From NCBI RefSeq assembly GCF_030547075.1, contig NZ_JAUOQH010000001.1, positions 186,001 through 250,000 of the forward strand: a DNA stretch of 64,000 nt, read 5' to 3'. Position 1 is the stretch's first letter, and every line of letters begins with the position of its first letter. Origin of the DNA: Alteromonas sp. 1_MG-2023 (lineage in GTDB: Bacteria > Pseudomonadota > Gammaproteobacteria > Enterobacterales > Alteromonadaceae). A program made the translations under genes and the position numbers. Under the pieces are notes generated by a model. The model saw only the letters and a program-made list of their open reading frames with translations, ran no database searches and had not been told where the DNA came from. Shown here piece after piece: positions 27,321 to 36,631 of this stretch.

Positions 27321-28277
27321 ATGCCATTATTCGTAAACAAACCGTCTAATTCTGGAAAAAAATTGCCTATTTCTCCAAACATTAAAATTCCCTCGACTGA
27401 TCTAGCGTTTTTGAGTCAAATTCTTAAGCAGTTTTTAGCCGCTAAAGGAAAACCAACGCTAAACGGCATGACTAAAACCCCTATAGATGGCGTGCGAGTT
27501 TTCCGCGATCCCCATGGCAGCCCTAAACAACCATTATTGTATCAGTCGGGCATTATCATCATGTTACAAGGCACTAAGCGCTTGTTTGTTGATAATCGTG
27601 AAATTGAATATAAGAAAGGCGATTACATTGTATTTGGTGTACCTCTACCGGCCCAATGCGCTGCCACGCTTGAGGATGATGACTGTATATTAGGTTTAGT
27701 CATCGATATTCCTGCCGCGCTTTTAGTGGAACTATCTCAATGGCGAGATGACAGCGCAAAAAATAGCCCCGCACCAACGTTTACGGTAAGCCAGCAGTCG
27801 TTAGACAGTAACATTACCGATGCAACCCGCAGGCTGCTAACGGCATTAAACAATGGTAATAGCGCAAAAGCATTGGGTGCTGGTTTCGTGCGGGAAATTG
27901 TCTATTACATCCTTAATGGCCCTGCTGGTCATGTGCTGTGTGGATTAACTGACAACGGCCACTATGCAAGAGTCGCGCAGGCGTTGCGCACTATTCATGA
28001 TGAGTATGCATCGGTGCTAAATGTAGATTCATTGGCGGCCAGTGTGAACATGAGCGTCTCTGGTTTTCACCGCGCCTTTCGGGACGTGGTACTCGATTCC
28101 CCTGTTCAATACATAAAAAAATTTCGTTTATCTAAAGCCAGAGAATTAATAGCCTTAGGTTACCGGGTAGGAGATGCAGCTGAGGAGGTTGGGTATAAAA
28201 GCCTATCGCAATTTTCAAGAGAGTTTAAACGCTACTACCAATTTACCCCAGTGCAAGACCGCCAATCTGTTAACTAA
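27321..28277 (+). CDS. yqhC: AraC family regulator, YqhC-like
   Basis: Transcription factor with an N-terminal AraC-type cupin domain (about 60-190, with LYQSGIIIMLQGTKRLFVDNREIEYKKGDYIVFG) and a C-terminal double helix-turn-helix (about 215-315, with VDSLAASVNMSVSGFHRAFRDV and AEEVGYKSLSQFSREFKRYY). At 318 residues it matches YqhC. Divergent from yqhD, so it probably senses aldehyde stress and activates yqhD from the shared 42-bp region (inference from E. coli). The first 40 residues are poorly conserved, so a downstream start is possible. Confidence 0.88.
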   Translation: MPLFVNKPSNSGKKLPISPNIKIPSTDLAFLSQILKQFLAAKGKPTLNGMTKTPIDGVRVFRDPHGSPKQPLLYQSGIIIMLQGTKRLFVDNREIEYKKGDYIVFGVPLPAQCAATLEDDDCILGLVIDIPAALLVELSQWRDDSAKNSPAPTFTVSQQSLDSNITDATRRLLTALNNGNSAKALGAGFVREIVYYILNGPAGHVLCGLTDNGHYARVAQALRTIHDEYASVLNVDSLAASVNMSVSGFHRAFRDVVLDSPVQYIKKFRLSKARELIALGYRVGDAAEEVGYKSLSQFSREFKRYYQFTPVQDRQSVN

Positions 28278-28452
28278 TTGCAAGGGGAATGCTTACTTTG
28301 TGTTCGCCTTTAACAGAAAAAATGATGCAGAAAACTCCGCTCGGCCCTGACTATTAATTGAACAAAAATAGACGAAAGAACAATGATTGGAAGGTAAAAC
28401 TATGTAATTAATGCTATACAATTACTAGCCTTATCCTCAATTTTAGTTTTCT

Positions 28453-29628
28453 ATGCGCTTACGTTTTACATTCTGGCTACTAACGTCAATCACGTTAAGC
28501 TTTCACACTAACGGCAATGAGGCATCTTCACCACTTTATATTGGTATAGATGCTGACTTTTCAGCTGTTGCTGTGGACGGTGGTATAGCCATAAAGCAAG
28601 GTGTGGAGCTTGCGGTAGATGAAATAAATAAAAACGGCGGTTTGTTAGGCCGAGAACTTGCGATTGTTAGTAAAGATCATAGAGGTAATCCTGCTCGCGG
28701 TATTCATAACATTAAACAGTTTGCCGCTAACAAAGATGTGATAGCGGTAATAGCCGGAGTACATACGCCCGTTGCATTAGCTGAACTTGAAATCATTCAT
28801 GAGCTCAATCTTCTTTTTTTAGTTCCTTGGGCTGCTGGTACGCAAGTCGTCGATAATCAATACAAGCCTAACAACGTATTTCGTGTTTCTGTACGTGATG
28901 CAGAAGCAGGTAAAGTGCTTATACAGCATGCAGCATCCCGCGGATTTAAAAGTGTAGCACTTGTTTTAGAGCGTACAGGTTGGGGCCGCTCTAACGAGTT
29001 ATCACTTACCCAAGCAGCTTCAGAGATGGGTATAACCATAACAACCATTCGTTGGGTAAATTGGCAACAAAAGGTTTTTGAGGAAGATATATCAGCGATT
29101 AAATCGGATAAAGCAGAAGCCATTATTTTAGTTTCAAATGCACCTGAAGGCGCCGTTGTCATAAACGAATTAGCAGCTCAAAATCTGACTAAATTACCGG
29201 TTATATCCCACTGGGGAATTGCGTCGGGTAACTTTATCGAGCGATTGAATGTTGAGCCTCACTCATTGGATTTGTCGGTGTTACAAACCTTTCATTTTGA
29301 TCATCAAAAGCACGTACAAGCGCAGCAGTTGCTAGAAACCTACCATGAGAAGTATGGGCTTATAGACCCAAATGCGATACCCGCAGTGACGGGGATTGCT
29401 CATGCTTACGACCTAGTTAATATGTTAGCAGTCGCCATAGTAAAAGCAGGGACAACCGATGTTGATGCACTTAGAAATACACTAGAAGATTTAGGAACCT
29501 TTGAAGGCGTATTAAAAACATATCAACCAGCCTTTACACCTACACAACATGATGCCCTTATGGCAAAAGATTATTTTATGTCGTCATTTGATAATAAAGG
29601 TAATCTAGTTGTGTTGGATACTGACTGA
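28453..29628 (+). CDS. Periplasmic amino-acid-type binding protein (Peripla_BP_6)
   Basis: Type I periplasmic binding protein of the LivJ/branched-chain amino-acid class, 391 residues. A signal peptide (about 1-22) precedes the mature start PLYIGIDADFSAVAVDGGIAIKQGVELAVDEINKNGGLLGREL, the standard Peripla_BP_6 opening. HRGNPARGIHNIKQFAA and the later VTGIAHAYDLVNMLAVAI also fit. No permease or ATPase gene is nearby. Its stop overlaps the start of the histidine kinase gene by 1 bp (TGATG), so it most likely presents a ligand to that kinase rather than feeding a transporter (inference). Confidence 0.9.
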   Translation: MRLRFTFWLLTSITLSFHTNGNEASSPLYIGIDADFSAVAVDGGIAIKQGVELAVDEINKNGGLLGRELAIVSKDHRGNPARGIHNIKQFAANKDVIAVIAGVHTPVALAELEIIHELNLLFLVPWAAGTQVVDNQYKPNNVFRVSVRDAEAGKVLIQHAASRGFKSVALVLERTGWGRSNELSLTQAASEMGITITTIRWVNWQQKVFEEDISAIKSDKAEAIILVSNAPEGAVVINELAAQNLTKLPVISHWGIASGNFIERLNVEPHSLDLSVLQTFHFDHQKHVQAQQLLETYHEKYGLIDPNAIPAVTGIAHAYDLVNMLAVAIVKAGTTDVDALRNTLEDLGTFEGVLKTYQPAFTPTQHDALMAKDYFMSSFDNKGNLVVLDTD

Positions 29629-32498
29629 TGTCATTTCAGCCTCCTCCGCTTAGGAAGCGGTTATTAACCAGCATGCTCCCCCGTTTGTTCGGGTTAATTC
29701 TTGTTATCGTTATCATGCTTTTCGCCTTTACCTTCTTTTTCGCAAAGCAGCAAATCGATGCGGTTCAAAAGCAGTCGATTGAAGGCTTAAAACAAGATCT
29801 TTCTTTCATCATCAATGACACTACTCGCCAACTTTCAGACCTTGCTTCAAACGATATAATTATTAACTCTCTGGTCGATTTAGAACAAAGAGACAATTAC
29901 CTTCCCATGTTTTTCAGGTCATTAAAGTTAACTCAAACCAGAAACGTAGAGTTTGCGTTATATGACTTTTCCGGTGAGATGGTTATTCAGAAAAACTGGA
30001 GTAGCTCAATCTCAGAAAAGCTTGATACTGCATGGCAACGAAAGACCTTAGGCGCCTCTTTCTCATTTTCTTCGATAACCCAAAATGGCGTGCTGTTTTC
30101 AGTTCCTGTATTACTAGGCGGTGCCGCAGAAGGTGCGTTGGTAATGTATGTGGAAAGCCTACAAGCCTTGCTGGCGCCCTTCCCAAGGCTTACCACCCAA
30201 ATTGTCACCGAACAAAATGGGCGAGTATTGTTTAGTAGCGATCCTGAGTTTATTCCTCCTGGTTCACAATTCAGTGACGCAGACACGATGGGCTATATGA
30301 CCCTTGATTCTCGTCATCAAAACCTAACGCTGTATAGCCTCAACCCTGTTAGTACCGCGCTTAAAGGGTTGTATTGGCTAGCGCTATTAATGTTGGCTAT
30401 TATTCTAGGCATTATTTTAGTTAATTTACATATCATTCGTACCACCGCTGTGCTTGCTGAAAACACCTTATCAGGGCTTTATAAAGATATCGCTCATCGC
30501 ATCAAATCAACTGATACTGAAGAGCCCGTAGTGGTTGAAGAAGCACGTGAGTTAGCCAATATTCGCAGCGCCTTCGACACGTTAATTTCAGATCTTGCTG
30601 AAATGTCATTATCAAATGAGCAGTTTTCTGATGTCATCGACTCAATGGGAGATATGCTCTTAGTCGTAGATGAAAACCATCGTGTTATGTTAAGCAACAA
30701 ACGGTTCGATGCATTCTGTGAGGACCAATACGGGGAACGTGAAGGTACGGTTAAGTATATTCTTAATAAGCTCGTTAATAAATCGGCAGGAGAACTTAAA
30801 CACTTTTCGGTAGGAGACGGGCTGGAAAAGCAGATTAAGTGGACAAATACCCCCCTTGAAGATGCCAATCACAACGTAAAAGGCGCCATTTTTGTTGGCG
30901 TAGACGTAAGTAGCCAGCGTTCTTTAGAAAGTCATGTTCAAATTCTTAGCCATGCCATGGATGAAGCCACCGTTTCTATTATCATTGCAGATATAAAAAG
31001 GTCAGGTCAGCCAATCATTTATGTGAACAATGCTTTTAGCCGCCTTACCGGACACAATAAAGAAGACATTATTGGTAAAAATTGTAGGCTGATGCAGGGT
31101 GACGATACGGATAGTACAACCACGATGCAAATACGTCGGGCTATTTCAAATCGCGAACCTATTGAGACCACTTTACTCAATTACCGCAAAGACGGAAGCT
31201 CATTCTACAACAGGCTGATACTCACCCCAGTAAAATCAAATGGCGAAGTGACTCACTATATTGGTTTCCAACAAGATGTCACTCAACAACGCCAAGCGAA
31301 ACGCTACTTACAAGAAGCTAAACAAAAAGCTGAAGAGTCAGCGCACATGAAGTCGGGCTTCCTCGCGAGTATGAGTCATGAAATTCGCACCCCTATTCAC
31401 GGTATTTCTGGCGTACTTCAGTTGTTATCAAATTCACCATTAAACGATGAACAGAAGCACTACCTGTCTTTGGCTACGTTCAGCATTCAAGGTTTGCTGC
31501 ACATCGTTAACGATATTCTCGACTTCTCCAAAATTGAAGCTGGGCAGTTACAAATTGACCATCAGCCTTTCGACTTACTAGAAACCTTGGAAAGTCTGCA
31601 GTCTCAATACGCCATTTTGTGCCAAGAGAAAGGCTTAAACCTGTATTTTCATTTTAATCTTCAAGGTTTTCACGTCGTCATAGGCGACTCTGTTCGATTT
31701 AGACAAATATTATCTAACCTCATTGGTAACGCTGTAAAATTCACCGAGAAGGGTGAGATTGATGTGACGACCACGTTAGAACACACCAGTGGAAACAACT
31801 TACGCCTTACTTGTGCGGTTAAAGACTCGGGTATTGGCATCGCAAAAGAAAAACAAATGGGTATATTTGATGTGTTTACCCAAGAAGATCTCTCTACAAC
31901 CCGTAAGTTTGGTGGCACAGGGCTAGGACTCTCTATTAGTAAGCAGTTATGCGAACTTATGAATGGCGAAATTCATTTAGACAGCGAAAAAGGCCAAGGA
32001 AGCACATTCACATTTAATATTATGCTTAAAGAAGGGGATGATAGCTTAATTGCCCCTCAACAAAATAGAGTTGCTAACAGCAAGCCATCGACGCAAAAGC
32101 GTAAAATTCTTATTGTTGAAGATAACGATATTAATCAAGTTATTGTTAAACAGCACTTAAGTAACCACAAAACATTGAGTGCGAAATCGGGCGTTGAAGC
32201 ATTAGAAGCCCTTTCAAAAATGAAAGTGACGTTTGATGTGATATTGATGGACTGTCAAATGCCCGACATGGACGGATTTGAAGCAACTCGCCGTATTCGT
32301 CGTGGCGAAGTGGGCGAACGTTATACCAACGCTCCTATCATTGCACTCACTGCCAATGCTATGAAAGGTGATAGAGAAGCTTGTTTTAATGCAGGAATGA
32401 ACGATTATTTAAGTAAGCCTTTTAATGTTCAAGACTTATTAGAAAAAGTAGAATATTGGGCCGAAAAAGGCACTGAGACGAACGTGCATCTTAGCTGA
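29628..32498 (+). CDS. Hybrid sensor histidine kinase with PAS and receiver domains
   Basis: Membrane sensor kinase, 956 residues. Order: helix (about 19-38), periplasmic sensor region (about 40-245), second helix (about 246-268), HAMP-like linker, two PAS regions (about 330-430 and 440-550; the second has VNNAFSRLTGHNKEDIIGKNCRLMQG, LOV/PAS-like), a HisKA domain with His584 in MSHEIRTPIHG, a HATPase domain (NLIGNAVKFTEKG, GTGLGLSISKQL), and a receiver with phospho-acceptor Asp875 in ILMDCQMPDMDG. No HPt or output domain, so an external phosphotransfer partner is needed. Translationally coupled to the upstream binding protein. The PAS motif lacks the LOV cysteine at the usual spot (NCRL is present, so a flavin-binding LOV cannot be ruled out). 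Confidence 0.93.
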   Translation: MSFQPPPLRKRLLTSMLPRLFGLILVIVIMLFAFTFFFAKQQIDAVQKQSIEGLKQDLSFIINDTTRQLSDLASNDIIINSLVDLEQRDNYLPMFFRSLKLTQTRNVEFALYDFSGEMVIQKNWSSSISEKLDTAWQRKTLGASFSFSSITQNGVLFSVPVLLGGAAEGALVMYVESLQALLAPFPRLTTQIVTEQNGRVLFSSDPEFIPPGSQFSDADTMGYMTLDSRHQNLTLYSLNPVSTALKGLYWLALLMLAIILGIILVNLHIIRTTAVLAENTLSGLYKDIAHRIKSTDTEEPVVVEEARELANIRSAFDTLISDLAEMSLSNEQFSDVIDSMGDMLLVVDENHRVMLSNKRFDAFCEDQYGEREGTVKYILNKLVNKSAGELKHFSVGDGLEKQIKWTNTPLEDANHNVKGAIFVGVDVSSQRSLESHVQILSHAMDEATVSIIIADIKRSGQPIIYVNNAFSRLTGHNKEDIIGKNCRLMQGDDTDSTTTMQIRRAISNREPIETTLLNYRKDGSSFYNRLILTPVKSNGEVTHYIGFQQDVTQQRQAKRYLQEAKQKAEESAHMKSGFLASMSHEIRTPIHGISGVLQLLSNSPLNDEQKHYLSLATFSIQGLLHIVNDILDFSKIEAGQLQIDHQPFDLLETLESLQSQYAILCQEKGLNLYFHFNLQGFHVVIGDSVRFRQILSNLIGNAVKFTEKGEIDVTTTLEHTSGNNLRLTCAVKDSGIGIAKEKQMGIFDVFTQEDLSTTRKFGGTGLGLSISKQLCELMNGEIHLDSEKGQGSTFTFNIMLKEGDDSLIAPQQNRVANSKPSTQKRKILIVEDNDINQVIVKQHLSNHKTLSAKSGVEALEALSKMKVTFDVILMDCQMPDMDGFEATRRIRRGEVGERYTNAPIIALTANAMKGDREACFNAGMNDYLSKPFNVQDLLEKVEYWAEKGTETNVHLS

Positions 32499-32740
32499 TT
32501 TAGCTGATAAGAATGTTCAGCATATGATAGTGATACTGTCTTGTAATTCTATAGTGTCGCTCCTCTAAAAGTAGAATAAGCCAATCATTTTTTAATGTTG
32601 AAGCTAGCGAACTAAGTGTTTGTTGAATAAAGCAGATTCGTTGTCTATTCTAATTACATTCAGTGCAAAAATTACAATGTAATGCAATGTAAAAAATCTC
32701 CCAAAACAGCATTATTCCAATATACTAATTTAATTTATCC

Positions 32741-34639
32741 ATGGTAAACATGACACACACTCGCGAAACTACTGCAGGCCAACAAGAAATGCTTGCCGTA
32801 CGATACCGTCGTCGCTATCGACTCTGTCAGGTTTTAACCATACTCGGCGTTATTTTTCTATTTGCGCTAGGGAGTTTTAGCTTAATCGACGGCGCGCAAG
32901 TCCTAGGCTGTATATTAATTCTCAACGCTCTCGTCGGCTTAGCAAATCTCTACCTGTTAAAGCGTACCGGCAATGTTGAGCGTGCAGCTACGATCCTAAG
33001 TGGTATTCTTTTCTTCTTATCAATGAGCTTAATAATTACAGGCGGTAAGAGTAATACTGGAATACTATGGGTTTACCCAATTGTAGCCATCAACCTTTTT
33101 ATCAATCGCTTTTGGCCTGCTGTATGTTGGTTTGGGCTTTTCAATGTTGCCAGTATACTGCTTCTGTTTACACCCCTTTCAGTATTGTTGATGACCAGCT
33201 ACTCAATCGTTGAGGCAGTTCGATTCATATTGACGATGCTGGCACTTAATTCTATCTGCCTAGCCGCCCTACGTTCTGAAGAACAGGCCTATCAAACAAT
33301 TATGCAACTGCATGCTGATGATATTCGTCAGATGGCTTATTACGATACACTCACAGGACTACCCAACCGTTGGAGTTTCAAAACTAATTTGGAACGCCTG
33401 CTAGCTCGAGCAAAGAAAGATAAACAACGTATTGGCTTACTTTATATAGATCTAGACAATTTTAAGCAGGTTAACGATCAATACGGTCATGAGGCTGGTG
33501 ACCGTTTATTGTTCAAATTTAGCGAGCGACTTTGGGAAGCAATTCGCCCTACCGACCAGTTATTAAAGCCGCAGACAGAAAGTTTGGCAAGATTAGCTGG
33601 CGATGAGTTTGTTGTGCTACTACCTAATATCAAAGAGCCTCTTGATACCAGCACTGTCGCGACAAGAATTTTAAATATCTTTGATGGTGGTTTTGAAGTC
33701 GATGGTGTAACCCATATGATTTATGCCAGTATAGGTATATCCGTGTACCCTGATGATGCCACTGACCCCGCTAAGTTACTTCATCACGCTGATGCAGCAA
33801 TGTACGACGCAAAACATAATGGTCGAAATTGCTTCAGGTTTTTTACCCAAAAAATTGCCGACACGCTGCATCAACGTCAGCAAATAGAAAAAGGCTTAAG
33901 ACAAGCTTTACGAGAAGAGCATTTTTCTTTGGTATATATGCCTATATTTGACTGTAAAAATAACACCATTGTTGCCGTTGAAGTACTGCTACGATGTCAA
34001 AGTCCAGAATTAGAAGGACTTGGACCAGACCAATTTATTCCAATAGCGGAATCGACTGGAATAATCAAAGATATCGATTTATGGGTCATCGATAATGCCT
34101 TACGAGCACTAGTTATATTAAGAAAAGAACATCTTTTTGAGGGAAAAATTTGCATCAATATATCGGGTGTAGAACTGCTTAACGAACGTTTTCCTTCACA
34201 TGTAAAAAATCTATTAGAACAACATAAAGTCCCGCCACAAAATGTAGAACTCGAAGTCACTGAAACCGCATTCGTTGCCGACGATGTGACCTGTCTGGAA
34301 ACCCTAAATGCACTAAATGAGCTGGGAGTGTCTCTCGCATTGGATGACTTTGGAACAGGCTACACCGCTTTCAATCAACTAATACATTATCCTGCAGATT
34401 GCTTGAAAATTGATCGTTCATTTGTAAATGATCTCTTTTCAGAACGCGAGGCGCGCAACAAGATGGTGATGATTATTCAAAATTTAGCGAAACTCTATGA
34501 TCTTAGAGTAATTGCGGAAGGGGTTGAGACCGAAGCTCAAATGGCTTATCTACGAGAAAACGGTTGTGACTGGGCACAAGGATACTATTTATCGCGCCCG
34601 TTGCCTTGGAATGACTTACTTAAGCGATTGAGCGCTTGA
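32741..34639 (+). CDS. Membrane GGDEF/EAL cyclic-di-GMP protein
   Basis: 632 residues. The N-terminal 190 residues hold about five or six membrane helices (for example LCQVLTILGVIFLFALGSF). Next is a GGDEF domain (about 200-365) whose signature reads AGDEF at residues 286-290, then an EAL domain (about 385-630) with EVL at 414-416 in place of EAL. The EAL catalytic set otherwise looks intact: NISGVELL, ELEVTETAF, LALDDFGTGYTAFN, DCLKIDRSFV and VIAEGVET. So phosphodiesterase activity is plausible. Cyclase activity with AGDEF is also plausible, as that variant is often active. Follows the kinase gene after 242 bp; a functional link is unproven. Confidence 0.92.
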   Translation: MVNMTHTRETTAGQQEMLAVRYRRRYRLCQVLTILGVIFLFALGSFSLIDGAQVLGCILILNALVGLANLYLLKRTGNVERAATILSGILFFLSMSLIITGGKSNTGILWVYPIVAINLFINRFWPAVCWFGLFNVASILLLFTPLSVLLMTSYSIVEAVRFILTMLALNSICLAALRSEEQAYQTIMQLHADDIRQMAYYDTLTGLPNRWSFKTNLERLLARAKKDKQRIGLLYIDLDNFKQVNDQYGHEAGDRLLFKFSERLWEAIRPTDQLLKPQTESLARLAGDEFVVLLPNIKEPLDTSTVATRILNIFDGGFEVDGVTHMIYASIGISVYPDDATDPAKLLHHADAAMYDAKHNGRNCFRFFTQKIADTLHQRQQIEKGLRQALREEHFSLVYMPIFDCKNNTIVAVEVLLRCQSPELEGLGPDQFIPIAESTGIIKDIDLWVIDNALRALVILRKEHLFEGKICINISGVELLNERFPSHVKNLLEQHKVPPQNVELEVTETAFVADDVTCLETLNALNELGVSLALDDFGTGYTAFNQLIHYPADCLKIDRSFVNDLFSEREARNKMVMIIQNLAKLYDLRVIAEGVETEAQMAYLRENGCDWAQGYYLSRPLPWNDLLKRLSA

Positions 34640-34646
34640 GAAATAA

Positions 34647-34670
34647 TAAGTGAAGCAGATGCTTCACTTA
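34647..34670 (-). terminator. rnpB terminator
   Basis: Perfect 10-bp stem TAAGTGAAGC / GCTTCACTTA with a 4-base loop. On the minus strand it is followed by a T-rich stretch (TTATTTCT), so it ends rnpB; the plus strand lacks a T run. Confidence 0.75.
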
Positions 34671-34678
34671 CCTAAAAA

Positions 34679-35031
34679 GGTGGAGTTGGCCGATAAGCCG
34701 GGTTCTGTCGTGGGCAACCATTCCTCTAGATCAGCAATTACTCACTGATTCAAGCAACCTACCCGATCCCCATGCGGGCCACACGTTAAGGGATCCTATT
34801 TGGTCTTGCTCCGGGTGGAGTTTACCTTGCCACAACCTGTTACCAGGTGTGCGGTGCGCTCTTACCGCACCCTTTCAGCCTTACCGGCCATTGCTGGCTT
34901 AGGCGGTCTTCTCTCTGCTGCACTTGTCGTCGGCTTGCGCCGCCCAGACGTTATCTGGCACCCTGCCCTTTGGAGCCCGGACTTTCCTCCCCTTTCTTAC
35001 GAAAGCGGCGATTGCCTGGCCAACTCCGCGG
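34679..35031 (-). ncRNA. rnpB: RNase P RNA
   Basis: Catalytic RNA of RNase P, which trims the 5' ends of tRNA precursors. Read on the minus strand, the 5' end GCCGCGGAGTTGGCCAGGCA is followed by the universally conserved block GGAGGAAAGTCCGGGCTCC (complement at 34972-34990 region). The 3' end has ACAGAACCCGGCTTATCGGC just before CCAACTCC. The 5' GGAGTTGGCC pairs with the 3' GGCCAACTCC to form helix P1. Length of about 350 nt is that of bacterial type A. A TAGAAT -10 element (complement of 35035-35040) sits a few bases before the 5' end. Ends are accurate to a few bases. Confidence 0.95.
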
Positions 35032-35079
35032 CGCATTCTACATGAAGATGACCCATATAGCGACAACCACATGGTGCTT

Positions 35080-36540
35080 TTAGGTATCACCGTAAAAGCA
35101 CGTTTCTACCGTGTTTTTGTCGAGCAGCTTTGTAATCACAAAAACTTGATCATTTTCTTTAAGAACTGTGCTGCCTTTCGGGATAAGCGTGCTTTCCCCT
35201 CTAGCGACTAACGCCACCACAGTATCTTCTGGTAATCCCAATTCTGATATACTTTTTCCGGTAGAAGCCGACATTGAATGAAGTACTATTTCAATTAGCT
35301 CACGTTTGTCTTTTGCCACTTTTACAATTTCTAAGGTGTTCGCTTCCCCTCGTGGGTTTTCAAGCACTAGGCCTAATTTACGGGCCGCAAAAGGTAAGCT
35401 AGAACCTTGTAGCAGAGCTGAAATCATCACAATAAAAAATACTACATTGAAAATAAGTTCAGCACTGGGTAATTCAAAAATTAACGGGAAAATGGCCAGT
35501 ATGATGGGTACTGACCCACGCAAACCTACCCAAGAAATAAGCAGCGAAGCTTTAAACGAAAATCTACTTAGTAATAGCAGCGGCATGGCCACCAGCGGGC
35601 GAGCGATAAAAATAAGTACAAAGGCAATTAACAGGCCTTCTTTCCAGTTATGCAAAAGTTCGGTGGGCGTGACTAATAAACCTAGAATAACAAACATCGC
35701 TATTTGACTTAGCCACGCTAGGCCATCAATAAATACGAAAGTATTCCGTTGATAGGAAAATCGGCTATTACCTACAATTACACCGGTAATAAAAGTGGCT
35801 AAAAAGCCGCTGCCATTTAAGTTTGCCGCTAAGCCAAACGCCAATACCCCAAATAACATAACAAACACAGGGTACAAACCAATTGCCATTAAGGTTACGC
35901 GCCTAAACAGTGCTACGGCTAAGCCGCCCACTACAGCACCAGTTAATGCGCCCACGCCCATTTGACTGACAAATAACAAGGCTAACTCAGAGGCCTTAGT
36001 GCTGCTATCTTGAATAAGCGTGATAAGCCCAATAGTAAGAAAGATGGCCATTGGATCGTTTGAAGCACTTTCTAGCTCTAATGTGGCTTTTAATCTGGAA
36101 GGGATGCTAATACCTGCATTACGCAGTACGGAAAAGACCGCAGCCGCATCAGTAGAACCAACAATGGCACCGAGTAGTAACCCTAAATAGAGAGGTAAGT
36201 CGAGTATATACATAGCTGCCACACCGGTTATTGCGGCTGTGCCTACCACGCCAAAAGATGCAAGCAGTGCGGCAGGCTTCCACGCCCGCCTTATAGACTT
36301 CTTTGAGGTTTGTAGCCCGCCATCAAATAGAATGAGAATGAGTGCGAACGTTCCTATGGAATGGGCTGCATCGGCATTGTCGAAGCTAATTCGGCCTATT
36401 CCATCTTCGCCAGCTAGCATACCAACGCCCAAAAAGAGCACTAATACAGGTACGCCGAAACGAGGAGACAGTTTGCTGACCAACACGCCGAAAATAGCTA
36501 AAACCGCACTAAGTAGAATGATGTGATCTACAGCAAACAC
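35080..36540 (-). CDS. nhaP2: K+/H+ antiporter, NhaP2/CvrA type
   Basis: Inner-membrane cation:proton antiporter of the CPA1 family, 486 residues, with about 12-13 membrane helices followed by a cytosolic TrkA-C (RCK_C) domain (about 400-486, with ELGLPEDTVVALVARGESTLIPKGSTVL). The transport core includes LGLLLGAIVGSTDAAAVFSVLRNAG and LELESASNDPMAIFLTIGLI, containing the conserved acidic ion site. Family members export K+ (or Na+) to protect against alkaline or osmotic stress. The coding end lies about 50 bp before the rnpB start, so the rnpB promoter overlaps the 3' end of this gene. Confidence 0.93.
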   Translation of the reverse strand: MFAVDHIILLSAVLAIFGVLVSKLSPRFGVPVLVLFLGVGMLAGEDGIGRISFDNADAAHSIGTFALILILFDGGLQTSKKSIRRAWKPAALLASFGVVGTAAITGVAAMYILDLPLYLGLLLGAIVGSTDAAAVFSVLRNAGISIPSRLKATLELESASNDPMAIFLTIGLITLIQDSSTKASELALLFVSQMGVGALTGAVVGGLAVALFRRVTLMAIGLYPVFVMLFGVLAFGLAANLNGSGFLATFITGVIVGNSRFSYQRNTFVFIDGLAWLSQIAMFVILGLLVTPTELLHNWKEGLLIAFVLIFIARPLVAMPLLLLSRFSFKASLLISWVGLRGSVPIILAIFPLIFELPSAELIFNVVFFIVMISALLQGSSLPFAARKLGLVLENPRGEANTLEIVKVAKDKRELIEIVLHSMSASTGKSISELGLPEDTVVALVARGESTLIPKGSTVLKENDQVFVITKLLDKNTVETCFYGDT

Positions 36541-36631
36541 AAGTTATCTCCTTCTAACATAATAACCAGTAGTATACAGATGAAATGAACAAAGCGGTAT
36601 TTCACCGCTTCGCTTATTTCGATAAAGGTGG

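Noticed and set aside
34800-35211. Several short frames across the rnpB region
   Set aside because: They lie on or antisense to RNase P RNA, whose conserved sequence blocks explain the region.
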